From assembly GCA_946699065.1 (NCBI GenBank), contig CAMPDV010000115.1:682001-746000 (forward strand): 64,000 bases of DNA, in the 5' to 3' direction. Below are positions 38,055 to 50,067 of the stretch, piece after piece. The notes beneath the pieces are model-generated. The model made no database searches. It had not been told where the DNA came from and saw only the letters and a list, made by a program, of their open reading frames with translations. The stretch's first letter is position 1, and each line of letters begins with the position of its first letter. The DNA is from Loxodes magnus. Lineage: Eukaryota; Ciliophora; Karyorelictea; Loxodida; Loxodidae. Made by a program: the position numbers and the translations under genes.

Positions 38055-39497
38055 ATGTTGTATTCTAGATAAGCTTAAATCCAAAATGTTCTTTAGAGCT
38101 ATCGAATAAATTAAGGATATTATGATGAAATTCTAGATAAAAAAGTGGCAGAAATTGATATAACTTTATCAAGCAAAGCTTTGTTTAAAGACTTTCTTTT
38201 TTATATTTATTGGCTTTGATCGTCTAATTTTTTCAAATCCTTTAAAATAAAAATTTTAATTTGGATTTACATAATCTATGCCACTTAATAGCCCTGTCTA
38301 ACCTAATATTTAGAAGAGCAGAGGGAATAAATATATTCAATAAATTAAAAGCATGTACTGTAGTAAAAAATTAAATAATGCTAAAAAATTTATTAGAAGA
38401 AGAGTTCTATTAAATCCATCTTAAAAGTACCTAGCAAGCAAAATAAATAGTTTTAGAATATTATGAGAGTTAAAGAAACATTTTAGTTAAATAATTAAAA
38501 AAATAAATGCTTGATAAAATAATTTGAACCTTTTAAATTTTATAGTAGTATGCTTAAAAAATTGTAACTATAAGTAAATTAAATAACTTAAGAATTGTGA
38601 AGGAGTTAGAGTAAGATACTATTGGCCAACTAAAATTTGAGATTTCAGTACAAATGTTGAATAAAAAGTTTTTGTTTGATTATAACAAGAGTTAATTCTT
38701 GATTATATATTCATTTAACAAAATTTTAAACCTTTAAATTTGTCTAAGAAACTTTATTTCATATTCAAAATTTTTAAGGCAGATACATAATCCTTATCTA
38801 CTTTTAAAGTAGATCTAATTATCGAAGTAGCACAAATATATCTATTTATAATTTTAATTTTTGCATGGGACTTAAAAAAGTTGAATATAAATTTGTGACA
38901 AAGAAATCAATATTTATAGCAAAACAGCTTCTAAAAGTTATTTGTAAGAAATTAAAATACTTTTTGATCATTAGAGTTGCAAATTTTTAAGTTTCTAACT
39001 GGAATAACAAATGATAAAGTTAAATTGTTTATATCACTTAAAAAGCTATAATAAGGGAGAATCTGTTCTATCTTTTTTAATTTGAACAATAAACAGTAGA
39101 GGTAAAAATTGAAGTTATTATATAAAATTTCACAGGCAACTAATTTATACTAGCGAAAAGCCAGTATGCTTCTATAAAATATACTAAAAATGTTTATTAA
39201 GTTTCTAATGACTTAAAATTAAATAAAGAAATTAGATTAAAATTTTTGATTGAACTCTCAAAATACTCCAAGTTTTTAATAGAATTTCTTGATTAAGAGA
39301 TGTAATAATTATCTAATTAAAGAGTAATTTATAAATAAAGACTCATATAAAAAACTTAGCTCTTTCATTTTCTTTCTTTACTATATTTAATTTATTCTTT
39401 AAGAAAAAATTAAAATCAATTATAGCAAAATTAGATTTTTTAGAAACTATTTGTTATAAACTTTAATCAGATAAAACTTTTTAATTCTTAAAAATGA
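38055..39497 (+). pseudogene. Diverged protein-kinase-like relic with upstream ORF
   Basis: ATG 38055 opens MLYSRQAQIQNVLQSYRINQ and a charged, Gln/Lys-rich segment to about 38590; that frame stays open to TGA 39495-39497. From 38582 a different frame resembles a protein kinase N-lobe: TIGQLKFEI, NKKFLFDYNKS, then FLRQIHNPYLLL and KYIYLQFQFLHG, the alphaC-beta4-beta5 pattern (LRQI.HPY...YIYL.FEFL.G). Further on, TASKSYLQEI and FLSFQLEQQMI stand where a kinase has the catalytic HRDLKLEN loop. The HRD and Asn residues are lost, and no DFG was found. With two frames involved, this is best seen as a decayed or pseudo-kinase gene. The match is by eye and could be over-read in such AT-rich DNA. Confidence 0.35.
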
Positions 39498-42125
39498 AAG
39501 AAACTTATAAAGCTAATTTATCTTTAAAATTAAATGCAACTAAATAAATATAAATAAATATTTAATTAAATGTTTAACTTTAAATTTAATACTAAGGATC
39601 TATATAATGAAATAGAAATAAATAATACCAAGCTTTTACTTTATAGATTGATTTTCTATAAATTAAATCTGCTTCTAATATAGAAATTTTCATAGATTGC
39701 AATACTCTTTCATTTGCATGTTATTTTTATTATTTAATCAATATAACAAAATTTAAGTTGCAGTACTTGAGTCTCATGATATATCTACTATATATTCAGA
39801 GGTTTAAATTATAATAATTTTTAAAGCACCTAATTTAATCTTATTACACCCATTATATTTTAGGAGCTTCTATGATTTTAAAATTATTTTTTAACTATTT
39901 TGTAAATATTTTTAAATTAAGTATCTTAAATGATATCAATCTAAAAAATAAAATTGACTAATTAATATAGAAATTGAATCTTCAGTTTATTTACCATCCC
40001 TTGATTGCATAAACTAAGATAAATTTTTGTTAAAATAATGATAAAAATAAATTTATCTACTAGTTTAAGATTAATATTAGATAATTAAATATCTTTCCAC
40101 TCAGCAAATTTAAGTTTTATGTTAGATAGAGAAATTATAAATAAAAAAATAGTTAACGAAGAATTAAAAAAAATGAAAATATAAGCAATAATAATAAAGA
40201 GGGAATATATGATTACTAATAGAAAAGATTTAATAAGCGATATCGTTATTATAGAGCAAGATATAATTACTTAAAACATAATATTTTAGAAAAAATAAAT
40301 GAATTATAGTTTTAACTCTCAAAAAAATAATAATTAGCTAAGAATTTAATCTCAATAGAAGAGTGCTATAAGTATTTTTCTGAAAGTGAAATATTACAAA
40401 ATATACAGAGATATAAAAGTTGAAAGATATAATAAGTATGAAAATTTATAAAAAATGTAGAAAAATGATTATAAGATAAATAAACTAAATTAGTACTATA
40501 AAATTTTAGTTTTAAAATAAAGTTTGCATAATATAGTAATTATTTGATTCTGAAAAATTAAGAAAAAATAAAAAATAAAAATCGAAAAAATAATATTTTA
40601 TAAATATCAGATAGATATTTTTAAATTCTTTCAACATTATTTATCCTAAAACATTTACCTTCCTTCTAATCTACAAATGAATTAAAAAATATCTAAATAT
40701 AGATAATTTTATGATCTACCTTTTATTTTAAAATTAAAAAATTAAATTATTTGCAATATATTTAGATATTATAATTTAAATAACAATTATAAAACTTAAT
40801 TTTAAAATTCATTTATTAAAGTATTTTTATTCTTTTAATTCACCTAGACTAAATAAAATAAAATTTATAGATATCTAAATTTAAAGTTTTGGGAAATTTA
40901 AGATTACAATTTTAAATAATTTTTTTTATTTTATCTAAAAAATTTAATAAATTTTACCATTCAATTTTATATCAAATTATTAAGATAAAAGTAAAAATTA
41001 GAAAAAGAAAATTTATGTTAATTATTTTTCTTAATTGAACTAGGTTTAACTTCAGAGTTTATTTTTTAAGATTAGCTAAAAAAATACCTCGAACTTCATG
41101 TTTAAATTAATTTAGAGTTGAAAAAGAGAAATCTAAAAATAATTAAAATTATAGAAAAATAAAATTGAGAGATTTACATTTTAATTTGTTTTTTATTTAA
41201 ATAACTTGATAAAAATTTTTGAACTCTTTGTCTTTTATTAACATTATATTAGTTAATAAACAAATTAGCATAATCAAATTTAATTTCTTAATTTTTCCTT
41301 AAAAATATTTTTTTATGACTATTAAATTTAACTATTTGATATTTAATCTTCAGCAGATAATTATTAAAAAAATTTTATATATAAATAATCCTTTATAAAA
41401 TATAAAAAAAATCCTAACTTAAATTTCATTATTAGATTATTATTTAAAAAAGTGATAAAATTTTAAATAAACATTTAATATTAATCAGGAATTATTTATA
41501 TAATTAAAACTTAACTATATAAAAAGGATAAATATTAAACATTCAAATAGTAAAAATGTTTATATTTTAATACATTAATAATAAATTTTAAACATTAATA
41601 AAATCATCAATTTTGTATTATTTCGTTTTGGTTATTATTTTAATCCAAAAATAGTTAATAATTTTATAAGCACTTATGAAATTTAATTCTCAAGATAATT
41701 AATGTTTTCGTTCCGTTAAAATTTAGAAATTTTTATTTTTTATTTTTTATTATTTTATTTTAGTTAAAGACCCAGATTTTTATACTGAAAGACGTTAAAA
41801 AAGTTTGGTTGTAGGTTATTGTATTTAAAAACTCCTGGTTTTGTTTCATCAATATATTTTCACTATATAAGTAAAAATTTCATAATATAAATAGAGCGAA
41901 AATTTTCAACCTATTTCAAATAATAGCAGGATTAGCTCATAGTTGGCTTATTAAAGATTTATTTTCACAATTAAATAAATTATTATTAATTTTATATTAA
42001 AAAGCATATATTCTCTTATAAAAATGCTGATTTATATAATAAAAAGTTATTCCTATTTTTATTTTTTTACAAGATCTAAGATAAATTTAAAGGTTTATAA
42101 AAAGTATATTTCTAAAAAAATCTAA
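39498..42125. other. Long AT-rich interval, nothing supported
   Basis: Low-complexity AT-rich DNA; no domain, repeat or RNA gene recognised. Confidence 0.35.
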
Positions 42126-42500
42126 ATAATCTGGTGCAGTGTATACTACATTAAGAGTAATCTCGTACTAGATGCCGCCACGGGGAAGAGTGGATAAGCT
42201 CGGAAAAGATAAACCTAACTTACCCGAGAGTTCTCATTAACAGTCTGAATGCTTGAATGACGGGTCAACTAATAACTTAACTATCTTATTTGAATCTTAT
42301 TAAAGAAGGTAGGAGCATTTGATTCTAGATTCATGAATAAATTTTAATAAGTAGATTTTCCATTGTGAGAAGCTGACGTGACTTATTGGACTGATAGAAT
42401 TTTAAAATGAAGTATGAGAATACTTTTTCTTAATATTAATATTGCAAGAGCTGTATGCCAACCAGATACTACTCGCTCTATAATCACATTTATTTATAAA
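42126..42500 (+). repeat. Repeat A, left arm of foldback element 1
   Basis: Blocks CTGGTGCAGTGTATACTAC, GATGCCGCCACGGGGAAGAG and GAGAAGCTGACGTGACTTAT are shared with the other four repeat A copies. It ends in the hairpin GAGCTGTATGCCAAC..GATACTACTCGCTC plus TAATCACATTTATTTA. The stem bases vary compared with other copies, yet this arm and its partner carry the same variants. Confidence 0.75.
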
Positions 42501-42540
42501 AAATAATAGGATAAATTATTTTAGCAATTTTCGAGGATTT

Positions 42541-43421
42541 TCACCTCTTCATGCTGGACACCAGATTGTTCCAGTGTTAAAAATAAAGTTTTAGATAACT
42601 TAACACCTATCTCCTCCCATTATTCTTGTCATTTCCGGAACTAGCCTTATTTCTAATTAAATTTTCTCTTGCAAATGTTTCCTTATTCATTTAAGTATAA
42701 TCTTTCTCTTATTTGTCTCTACTACATTTGTTTTTTCTTCCTCTATTGTGTTTGTATGGTTCTTTATTTATTCCAGTACTACGTCTTGAAATTTTAGAAT
42801 TCCTTGCAGCGTCTTCATAAGTGTTCTGTCGAATTGCAGAGTAACATTTCTTCACTACTTTTTGGAGTTTAACCTTAGTCTTCCTATTGGTCTCTTCAAT
42901 CATCATTGGATCTCCCCTTTGTTCATCTAATTTCTTTTCTAGTATTTCCAGTCTAATACTCAGATCAGATTGTTTGTGAAGCTAATTTTAGAATTAGCTA
43001 CTCTGGTCTTAAGATATGTTTCAGAAAGCGCTTAGTTCTCTTTCTTAGGACATAAATCTGGATTCTACTCCTTCCGCTAGGTTGAGTTTTTCCATCAGTT
43101 TCTCACTATCCTTTCTCAGTTTCCTAACCTCTTCCTAGAAGTTTAGTATTATTTTGATGAGCTGTTCCATGCTCATCTGGCCAGAAGGATTGAACTTTGA
43201 GACCTCCTGGTGCAGAGCAGACTTCATCTGCTTTCTGGGCTTCTCTTCTGAGTTTGGAGTTATCTCATGTGTTGTCTTCTGAGCTTGTTTCTGTTCCTCT
43301 TTAGGTTGTTAGAATTAAGAAAAAGGTTAGGGTTAAGGGTAAGAAGACTATCCAAGATTGGATTCAGGTTTCATCTCCAACTTTTTTGAGGTGGTGTAGA
43401 AACCTCTTTGAATCCTTCCAT
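42541..43421 (-). pseudogene. Repeated coiled-coil ORF family copy inside foldback element 1
   Basis: From ATG 43421 the minus strand gives MEGFKEVSTPPQK, then a Pro/Gln/Lys-rich linker (EEQKQAQKTTHEITPNSEEK) and a coiled coil (MSMEQLIKIILNFQEEVRKL; KLMEKLNLAEG). Next come ESRFMSQERELSAFWNISQ, a second coil, and GDPMMIEETNRK with KKCYS, then a basic Arg/Lys/Asn-rich tail to TGA 42541-42543. Apart from the N-terminus the frame is continuous if TGA is Trp. DPM-IE and the Cys cluster link it to the copies at 9 and 13.5-14.4 kb. By composition the protein should self-associate and bind nucleic acid. The reading is slightly broken, so the copy is probably inactive. Confidence 0.55.
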
Positions 43422-44544
43422 TATTTTATTTATAAAAAATTAAAAATATTCTGTTAAAATATATTAATTAATAATGAATTAGAAATAATAAATCTTTACC
43501 TCACAAAAAAAATTACTTCCGTGCATATCATATACATAAGATTGAAGCATATAAGAAGAAAAATTATTAATATTAATTAAAAATTAAATTAGATCTCTTT
43601 TTAAAAAGAAATAAGCAATTTATACTTGCATTTTGTTTTTATACTTTTATTTTATTTTTTATCTAAGAAAAGAAACTATAAATACCAATTAAAAAAAGGC
43701 TAAGGCAAAATATATAAAATTTTATTCTGAACTTATTATTTATAAATCAAATTGAATTTATTTTTAAATTATGGAAAAATTGGGAAAAACCTAAGAGAAT
43801 CGTTTGCGTTATTTTAACCAATAATTTTTTATTTAAATTATAAATTGAAAGAATAAGTCTTTATTTTAATAAAAAACTAGTTTTTAATACTTCAATGATG
43901 GCTGCTAATTATTAATGCTATATGATAATTTTTAATTAATTTAATTGAAAACTATTTCTCTAAGTATATTATAAAAAATATATTAAAGATAAACTTTATT
44001 AAAATTCATGTTAAATAGACTATAAAATCATAATTGAAAATGTTTATAGAATAAAAAAACTAAATTTTAATATAAATGATACTTTTTCTATTAAATGTAT
44101 TTATTACAAAAATATTAATATTAAGTTGTAGCTTAAAATTTATCATTAATACATTATTTTTATGATTAATTATTATGTCAAATTTTATTAAAAAATGAAG
44201 TTATTCTAGAAAAATAAGTAATAAAATATTTATTTATTTTGAAAAAATTAAAATTAAATAAACAAACATATTAAAATATATTTTTATTTTTAAATAAGTT
44301 AAAATTAATAAAGAATTAAATTAAATTATTTATTTATTTTCAGATCTTATATTTTAACAAAGCAAATTATGTGTTTTAATAATTAATTTATTTCTTTTAA
44401 TTTAGCTTTTATTAAAATTAATTAAAATTTTTAACTTTTTTAATATTAAATGTATTTCTTGTTGTTAGGAAACTTTATAATTTTGATTTAACTGCTTTTG
44501 AATTAACTCATTAAAATTAATAGAACTAAAGAAATATTTTTCAT

Positions 44545-44953
44545 TTTTTATAAATAAATGTGATTATAGAGAGAGTAGTATCTGGTTGGCATACAGCTCT
44601 TGCAATATTAACATTAAGAAAAAGTATTCTCATACTTCTTTTTAAAATTCTATCAGTCCAATAAGTCACGTCAGCTTCTCACAATGGGGAATCTATTTAT
44701 TAAAATTTATTCATGAATCTAGAATCAAATGTTCCTACCTTCTTTAATAAGATTCAAATAAGATAGTTAAGTTATTAGTTGACCCGTCATTCAAACATTC
44801 AGACTGTTAATGAGAACTCTCGGGTAAGTTAGGTTTATCTTTTCCGAGCTTATCCACTCTTCCCCGTGGCGGCATCTAGTACGAGATTACTCTTAATGTA
44901 TTATACACTGCACCAGATTACCTACTGATCTCCTGACCGCTACTGACATCCAT
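44545..44953 (-). repeat. Repeat A, right arm of foldback element 1
   Basis: Nearly identical inverted copy of the left arm, with the full outer end (GATGTCAGTAGCGGTCAGG on the minus strand) that the left arm lacks. Hairpin at 44569-44601, tail inward. Confidence 0.75.
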
Positions 44954-45099
44954 ATTTTTTATTAATTAATATTAATAAAAATATTAGATAATATATAAAA
45001 ATAAATTAAATTTTATTTCAAACTCTATAATTAAAATTAAATGTCCTTGAAAGAAATCAGATAAAATTAATTAAAATTAAAATTTAATGAATTAAAGTT

Positions 45100-46040
45100 T
45101 CGTGACAATCCATTTTATTCTGATTCAATATTTGATGGATTTTATAGAGGATTTTCCTTCCGAGTCAATAATCTTGAAATGAGACATATCGTAAATGTTG
45201 ATTTTCTAGTATTCTAAGGTATCAAGCTTATTCGATATTCAGTTGTTATTCTATAATAGCAAACAAATCTTTTGTTCGGGCCAATGCAACTAAATAATCT
45301 TTACTTATTTGTATATGTCTATATTTTAAATCTGCTTCAACTCAACTATAAAAACCTGCTCAGAAGATTGCGCTCAAGGCTTAACATATCCTAGATTATA
45401 AATTAGACTCGAAGGAGGAGTGTGAAAAAGAAGGGAGTGATGCAAAAAATAAGATCTTCATAAAACCTGAATAATTAGGCCGATTTCTATTAGTTGTAGG
45501 ATAACTGGAGTAAATACTATAGTTGCACAGGTGAGTTCTTATTTCTCAGCCTCCAACATGCGCTCTTTTTCCCTATAGTATCTGCACATATTTTGAGAAA
45601 CCAACGCCAGAGACTAAAAATGAAACATATAACGTGAATTTACCGACTATCTTATTAAAGATTTGTTTTCTCCATAAAATTTTTATCTATTGCTAAGCAT
45701 ACTTAAACTGGCAGGATTTTTTCTTCACTGTAGTTTGTATGATATTTCAGAATTTTCTCACTTCGCCTTTTTCTGCTCGACTGAAGTAACTTTTCCATAA
45801 AGTAGTATTTCAAGTCTGGATTGGAGTTAGCAAATTAAGATATACAACAAAACATCATCATACGTGATTAGCCCATAGTAATTGTACTTAATATATCAGG
45901 AGAAGACTTACTAATGCTACAAACTATAATTTTTTTTACGTTTTTTGATTGAGAATCTTTAAAGTCCTGTGATTCTTTTACCAAATTGCAAGAGGATCTT
46001 ACTCGCTTTTCTACAAGTTTTTACTAAATTTAAAAAAAGG
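45100..46040 (-). CDS. Unknown gene, coding-rich, frame changes once
   Basis: Composition is clearly coding. One minus-strand frame (TGA as Trp) runs from about 46040 to 45550 and includes QVFSWYIKYNYYGLITYDD, LEILLYGKVTSVEQKKAKW, YKLQWRKNPASLSMLSNRQK and NMCRYYREKERMLEAEKQEL. A second frame is best below about 45540: NYSIYSSYPTTNRNRPNYSG, WAGFYSWVEADLKYRH and YLVALARTKDLFAIIEQQLN. The switch lies near GTGCAACTATAG, which has GT and AG ends, so a very short intron is conceivable, but so is decay. No domain is recognised; the helical, charged middle suggests a soluble or peripheral protein. Start and stop were not fixed. Confidence 0.45.
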
Positions 46041-46624
46041 ATATTAAATTTTTTAAATTTAAGAAAAAAACATTAAATAAAATAAAGAAATGCTTAATAG
46101 ACTTTTTCATTTAATATCCATACTTTGAATATTAAAAACGTTGCAGCAACACATATAAATAATTGGATTTTTAAGATTTGTTCAAGACTTAAATATCTTT
46201 ATATAATATCCTAAAATTTCTAGGAACTAAGGGATAAAATTAACTGTTTCCTCTAAAATAAAATTATTCTCTTATCTCTTTTATATAATTTTCTTAAATT
46301 TTATACTAGAAGGTACATTTTAAAAGAAATCTCAACTATTATTATATAAAATAATTGTTTATGAAGAATTACTAAAGCAATGCTATCATTTAAAGTTTGT
46401 ATAAATTAATTAAAAAATATTAGTGTTAACACCAGCAAGCACATATTAAATATAAATAATCTATTATTTAATATGAACATATATCTTTATAAAGAGTTTT
46501 AACAATTATTCAATTATAGTTGCATCTAGCAAAGTTTAAAACTAAAAATATTTAACGCATCAAATTCTAAAATTAGACTTTTTCCTTATCGATTGAAAAT
46601 TTTTTTTAACAAATGTAAAAAATG

Positions 46625-47308
46625 TATTCTAGTTATAAAATGCATAAGAGAATTATGCAAAATTATAATGAAAATTGAAGCAAGATTACTAAAATATTTA
46701 AATCTTTACTAAAAAATTGAGAAATCACTATAATTTCTTATAAAATAATACCATAAGCTATTATATAACTTTAACATATTTTATATATCAATTTCCTTTT
46801 TTCAAAAATAATTGTTATTGTGTTTACCTTTGAAAATTTTATTCCTCGAGTTTAATATCAACCAATAAATGAATAAGAATATTTATTAGATAAATAATTA
46901 AAGAAAATAACTAAAGTTGATAAGAATACCTAGTAATTAATTATTTTTAGTTGATAATTATAGAAGCAGAAGCTATTCAAAAAAAGCTAACTATAAATAT
47001 AACTTAATTCATTAACTATTAACTAAATTGTAATCAGATGTTTTTAGTTAGTTTTAAAAAAGAATAGAACATATATTAAGTGGATATACAATTAAGAGAT
47101 GCTAAGTGAAAAATAAATAAATAAATAAGATAATTCTACTATTAATAATATAGAAGGAAATATATATAATTATTTGTTTATAAGATACAATTAAAAAATT
47201 AATTATAGTTCTTTCCTTTATAATTTAATAACTATAGCGGAAACTTAAAAATTAATTGAATTAAAATAAGAAAAAGAAAAGATAAAGTTTTGCTTCATAA
47301 AGTTTTAA
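46625..47308 (+). CDS. Possible unknown gene converging on the B-box gene
   Basis: A plus-strand frame is protein-like up to about 47308, best from ATG 47099: MLSEKQINKQDNSTINNIEG, then LYNLITIAETQKLIELKQEK and EKIKFCFIKF. Upstream (46625-47098) two frames compete, so the 5' part is unsure. The candidate would end just short of the 3' end of the minus-strand B-box gene. No family recognised. Confidence 0.3.
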
Positions 47309-47320
47309 TATTAATTGATT

Positions 47321-48601
47321 TCATTAAATTATTTGTTTAAATTCCTCATTTATTATATCGCCTCAACCAAAAGCATAACTATACGAAGCTTCTTCTGGAT
47401 TTTTATTGCTAAGATTGTATTTTTAGCATAATTTTTTTACATCTATTATTGTGCCCGGGCTTAATTCCTTTATATGTGTAATTGTTTTTTTCAATCCGTA
47501 CAAATCATTTTACTCCAAACCTGCTTGCTACAACTACTCATTAGTAATTTCTATGTCACCAGATGATTGATTTATTGGTTATAAGTAAAGAGGAACTTAA
47601 TAAGCTTGAAATTATGAAATTTGCTAGTATTGGGGCTAGAAGTTATGATTTGGATATTAATTTTCTGCTGTGTTATATCCTTATCCATACTACTAAACCT
47701 TTTGATTAAATAAATTTTCTTCTAACTCGTTAGTAATCTTTACGCTCATAAAATCATCCAAAATTTAATTCAATTGAACAAACTTTTGCTATTAAAAAGG
47801 AGAATCTATTTTAAGCTTGTATTTCTATTAAACGTTAATATTTTACTTTTATATAACTTCCATTTCTTTCACTTAAGTTGCCAACTAAAATAAATTTCCT
47901 TACTATCCTTTCAAATTCATTAATTTTGTAATAGAGGCTAAATATTTATCTGCTGCATCTATTTCTTATTTTAAAGCTTATTTTTTCTTCTCAATTTCAG
48001 TAGTATTTCTTTTTCTAATATCGTTTATTAAAGCTATTATTTAGTTTTGGAATTAATTCGTTTTATCTTAAAAGTCTTTATATTATTTTTCTAAGGAATC
48101 TAAGTTCTATTAATAGTTCTTTTTTAGATCTGCAAGCTAAAGTTGTTTTTAAGCAATCTCTTATAGGTTTAAACTTTAAATTATATTCTAATAGTATTAT
48201 AAAGCTTCATTATTTTGTTAAATATTGCAACTTAAATTGTTTTAGTGCTAGCAAGAATTACAAAGTTAAATATGGCAAGTCGTACATATTTAATTGCTTG
48301 GAAGATTGTGAATTTAGCAATTTGCTTAATCACTCAAAATAATCCTCCGCAAATTTTGTTAATTAATCTGGTTGCTATTTGCTTATATAATACGTCTTTT
48401 TTGTCCATAGGCTTAATTTTAAATTTGATTTTACTATTTAATTTATGGAGCAATTTACCTGGTAACAGGCTTTTTTTTATTTTTTAATCTTAGATTAATA
48501 GTTGTTAACATCTTATTTTAGCATATTTAGAGTGCTTGCTAATAACTACTATTATCTTTTATTTTTTAAATACATTCTTTTCCATAATTATCATAAGACA
48601 T
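47321..48601 (-). CDS. B-box zinc-finger coiled-coil protein
   Basis: ATG 48601 (MSYDNYGKECIQKIKD) opens one clean minus-strand frame. Residues 95-117 read C95-x2-H98-x7-C106-x2-C109-x4-C114-x2-C117 (CQIHNLPSNQICTTCHIQLC), the spacing of a type-2 B-box, followed by a long coiled coil (LADLKKNYQQNLDSLEKQYK; EIEKKKQALKQEIDAADKYL). A Tyr/Gln/Pro-rich linker and ITNEQLQQAGLEQNDLYGLK follow near the C-terminus. B-box plus coiled coil is the TRIM-like core, used for oligomerisation; no RING was seen before it. A first TGA lies at 47363-47365. Read as Trp it extends the protein by a plausible GDIINEEFKQIIQ to TGA 47321-47323 (426 residues); read as stop the protein has 412. The gene looks whole and has no intron. 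Confidence 0.75.
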
Positions 48602-50067
48602 TTAAATTTTGAAGTCCACGATTCCAAATTATTTTACTTGGTCTTAAATATTTTTCTATAGCTCCTAGAAAGAAGCAGGAACCTCATTCAACTAAAATAT
48701 TTAACTACCTTCTTCAATCAAAATCCTCATCTCAATAGGGTAAACCATTTATACTTATAAATTAAAAAGAATAGAAGCCTTTAAATAATTAAATCTATTG
48801 AAATTTATATTCAAAATTATTTCTTTTTATCAAATATAAAATTATAGCAACAATAAATTATTGTATAATTCCAGTTCTTCCAAATATTCTCATGCTCTTT
48901 TATTATATAGAGCTATAATTTATAAAATGTAAAATTATTTATTTTCAATTAAAAAATAAGAGATAATCATAGCTAATTTATAAGAGAAAAATTTAGATGA
49001 ACTAATATATTAAAAAGATTTTTATTTTATCTATGATTAAAGATTTTGAAAATATATAAAGGATTTAGTTTTAGTAAATTTGCTAACTAAAACACACTAA
49101 TAATTTTAATTTTATTGTAGAACCTTATAAAAACACCAATTTTATTACTAATAAAATATTAAGATTTTTTATATGGATTTGATGCTTTAAGGAAAATAGA
49201 TATAGATTTTTTTTAATTTTATTATTATTATTATTTTATAAAATGCTTTTTATAAATAGTTTATTTTAAATAAGCAAAGGTTAACTTGGAGTTGATAACT
49301 ATTAAACTATAAAATAAACTCTTCTTAAATTTTTGAAATAAAATCTATTTTTATTATAACTTTTAGAAATTAAAATATTTTTTCATATATATTTTTTATT
49401 TTATTTCAAGCAGATGCTTTTAGTTCTTAGCTTTTTAACTTTTCTTTTAAATGAAAATCTAAAATTATTTTAACCATGAAGCAAAAATTTAAGAAATTAA
49501 TTGGGTTTGAATTCAATATTTGCCTCAGAACTTTATTAATTTACTACTTATTTATTTTCTTAAAGAAACTTTAGAAATTCAATTATTTAAATTATAGATA
49601 ATTTGCTAATATTTTTGTTTTAAATTCATTTAAAAATTCAATTTTTTTAATTTTAATGAACTTTTAATAATTTAGATTCAATTTTTCTTTTAAATTGTAG
49701 ACTTTTTTCTTTAATTAAATTATTTTATTTGCTTTTTAAATAATAATAAAAATGACAAAATACATTTTTTTTATTTGGAAATTTTCAACTCCATCCAGAA
49801 GACAACAAATTATACTCTCTGCTGATTTCTTAACTCTCCATATTTGAGAGATGAAAATTAGAGTTTCTTAGTTTTTATTCTCATACTTCATGTTTTATTT
49901 CTATTCTCTTCCACTTGGTTAAGTTTTATCTCTTGCGTTTTTCTTCAACTAGTCTTCAAAACTTTCGACTCAATCGTTTCCTTTTATCTTCTCCGTATGG
50001 TATTAATTTAATTTTTCTTTTCACGTTTTCAGCAGCAAAGGCTTCATAAGCCAATTATAAAATCTGG
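48602..50067. other. AT-rich interval, nothing supported
   Basis: No domain or repeat recognised. A somewhat GC-richer patch at about 49790-50040 shows no assignable feature. Confidence 0.3.

Larger units (their letters stand above)
42126..44953. mobile_element. Foldback element 1 with ~0.37-0.41 kb inverted arms and an internal ORF
   Basis: Two inverted copies of repeat A bound this 2.8-kb unit: 42126-42500 (plus) and about 44545-44953 (minus). By eye the arms differ at roughly ten sites and are far closer to each other than to the arms at 50 or 52-53 kb, so they evolved or were copied together. The left arm lacks about 40 outer bases present at the right end. In both arms the common hairpin (42447-42478; 44569-44601) and TTTATTTA point inward. 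Between them lie a minus-strand ORF of the repeated coiled-coil family (42541-43421) and about 1.1 kb of AT-rich DNA. It could be a foldback DNA transposon or two head-out SINE-like units moved as a pair. The class is not known. Confidence 0.7.

Noticed and set aside
48245-48487. 80-codon plus-strand ORF
   Set aside because: Antisense to the B-box gene.
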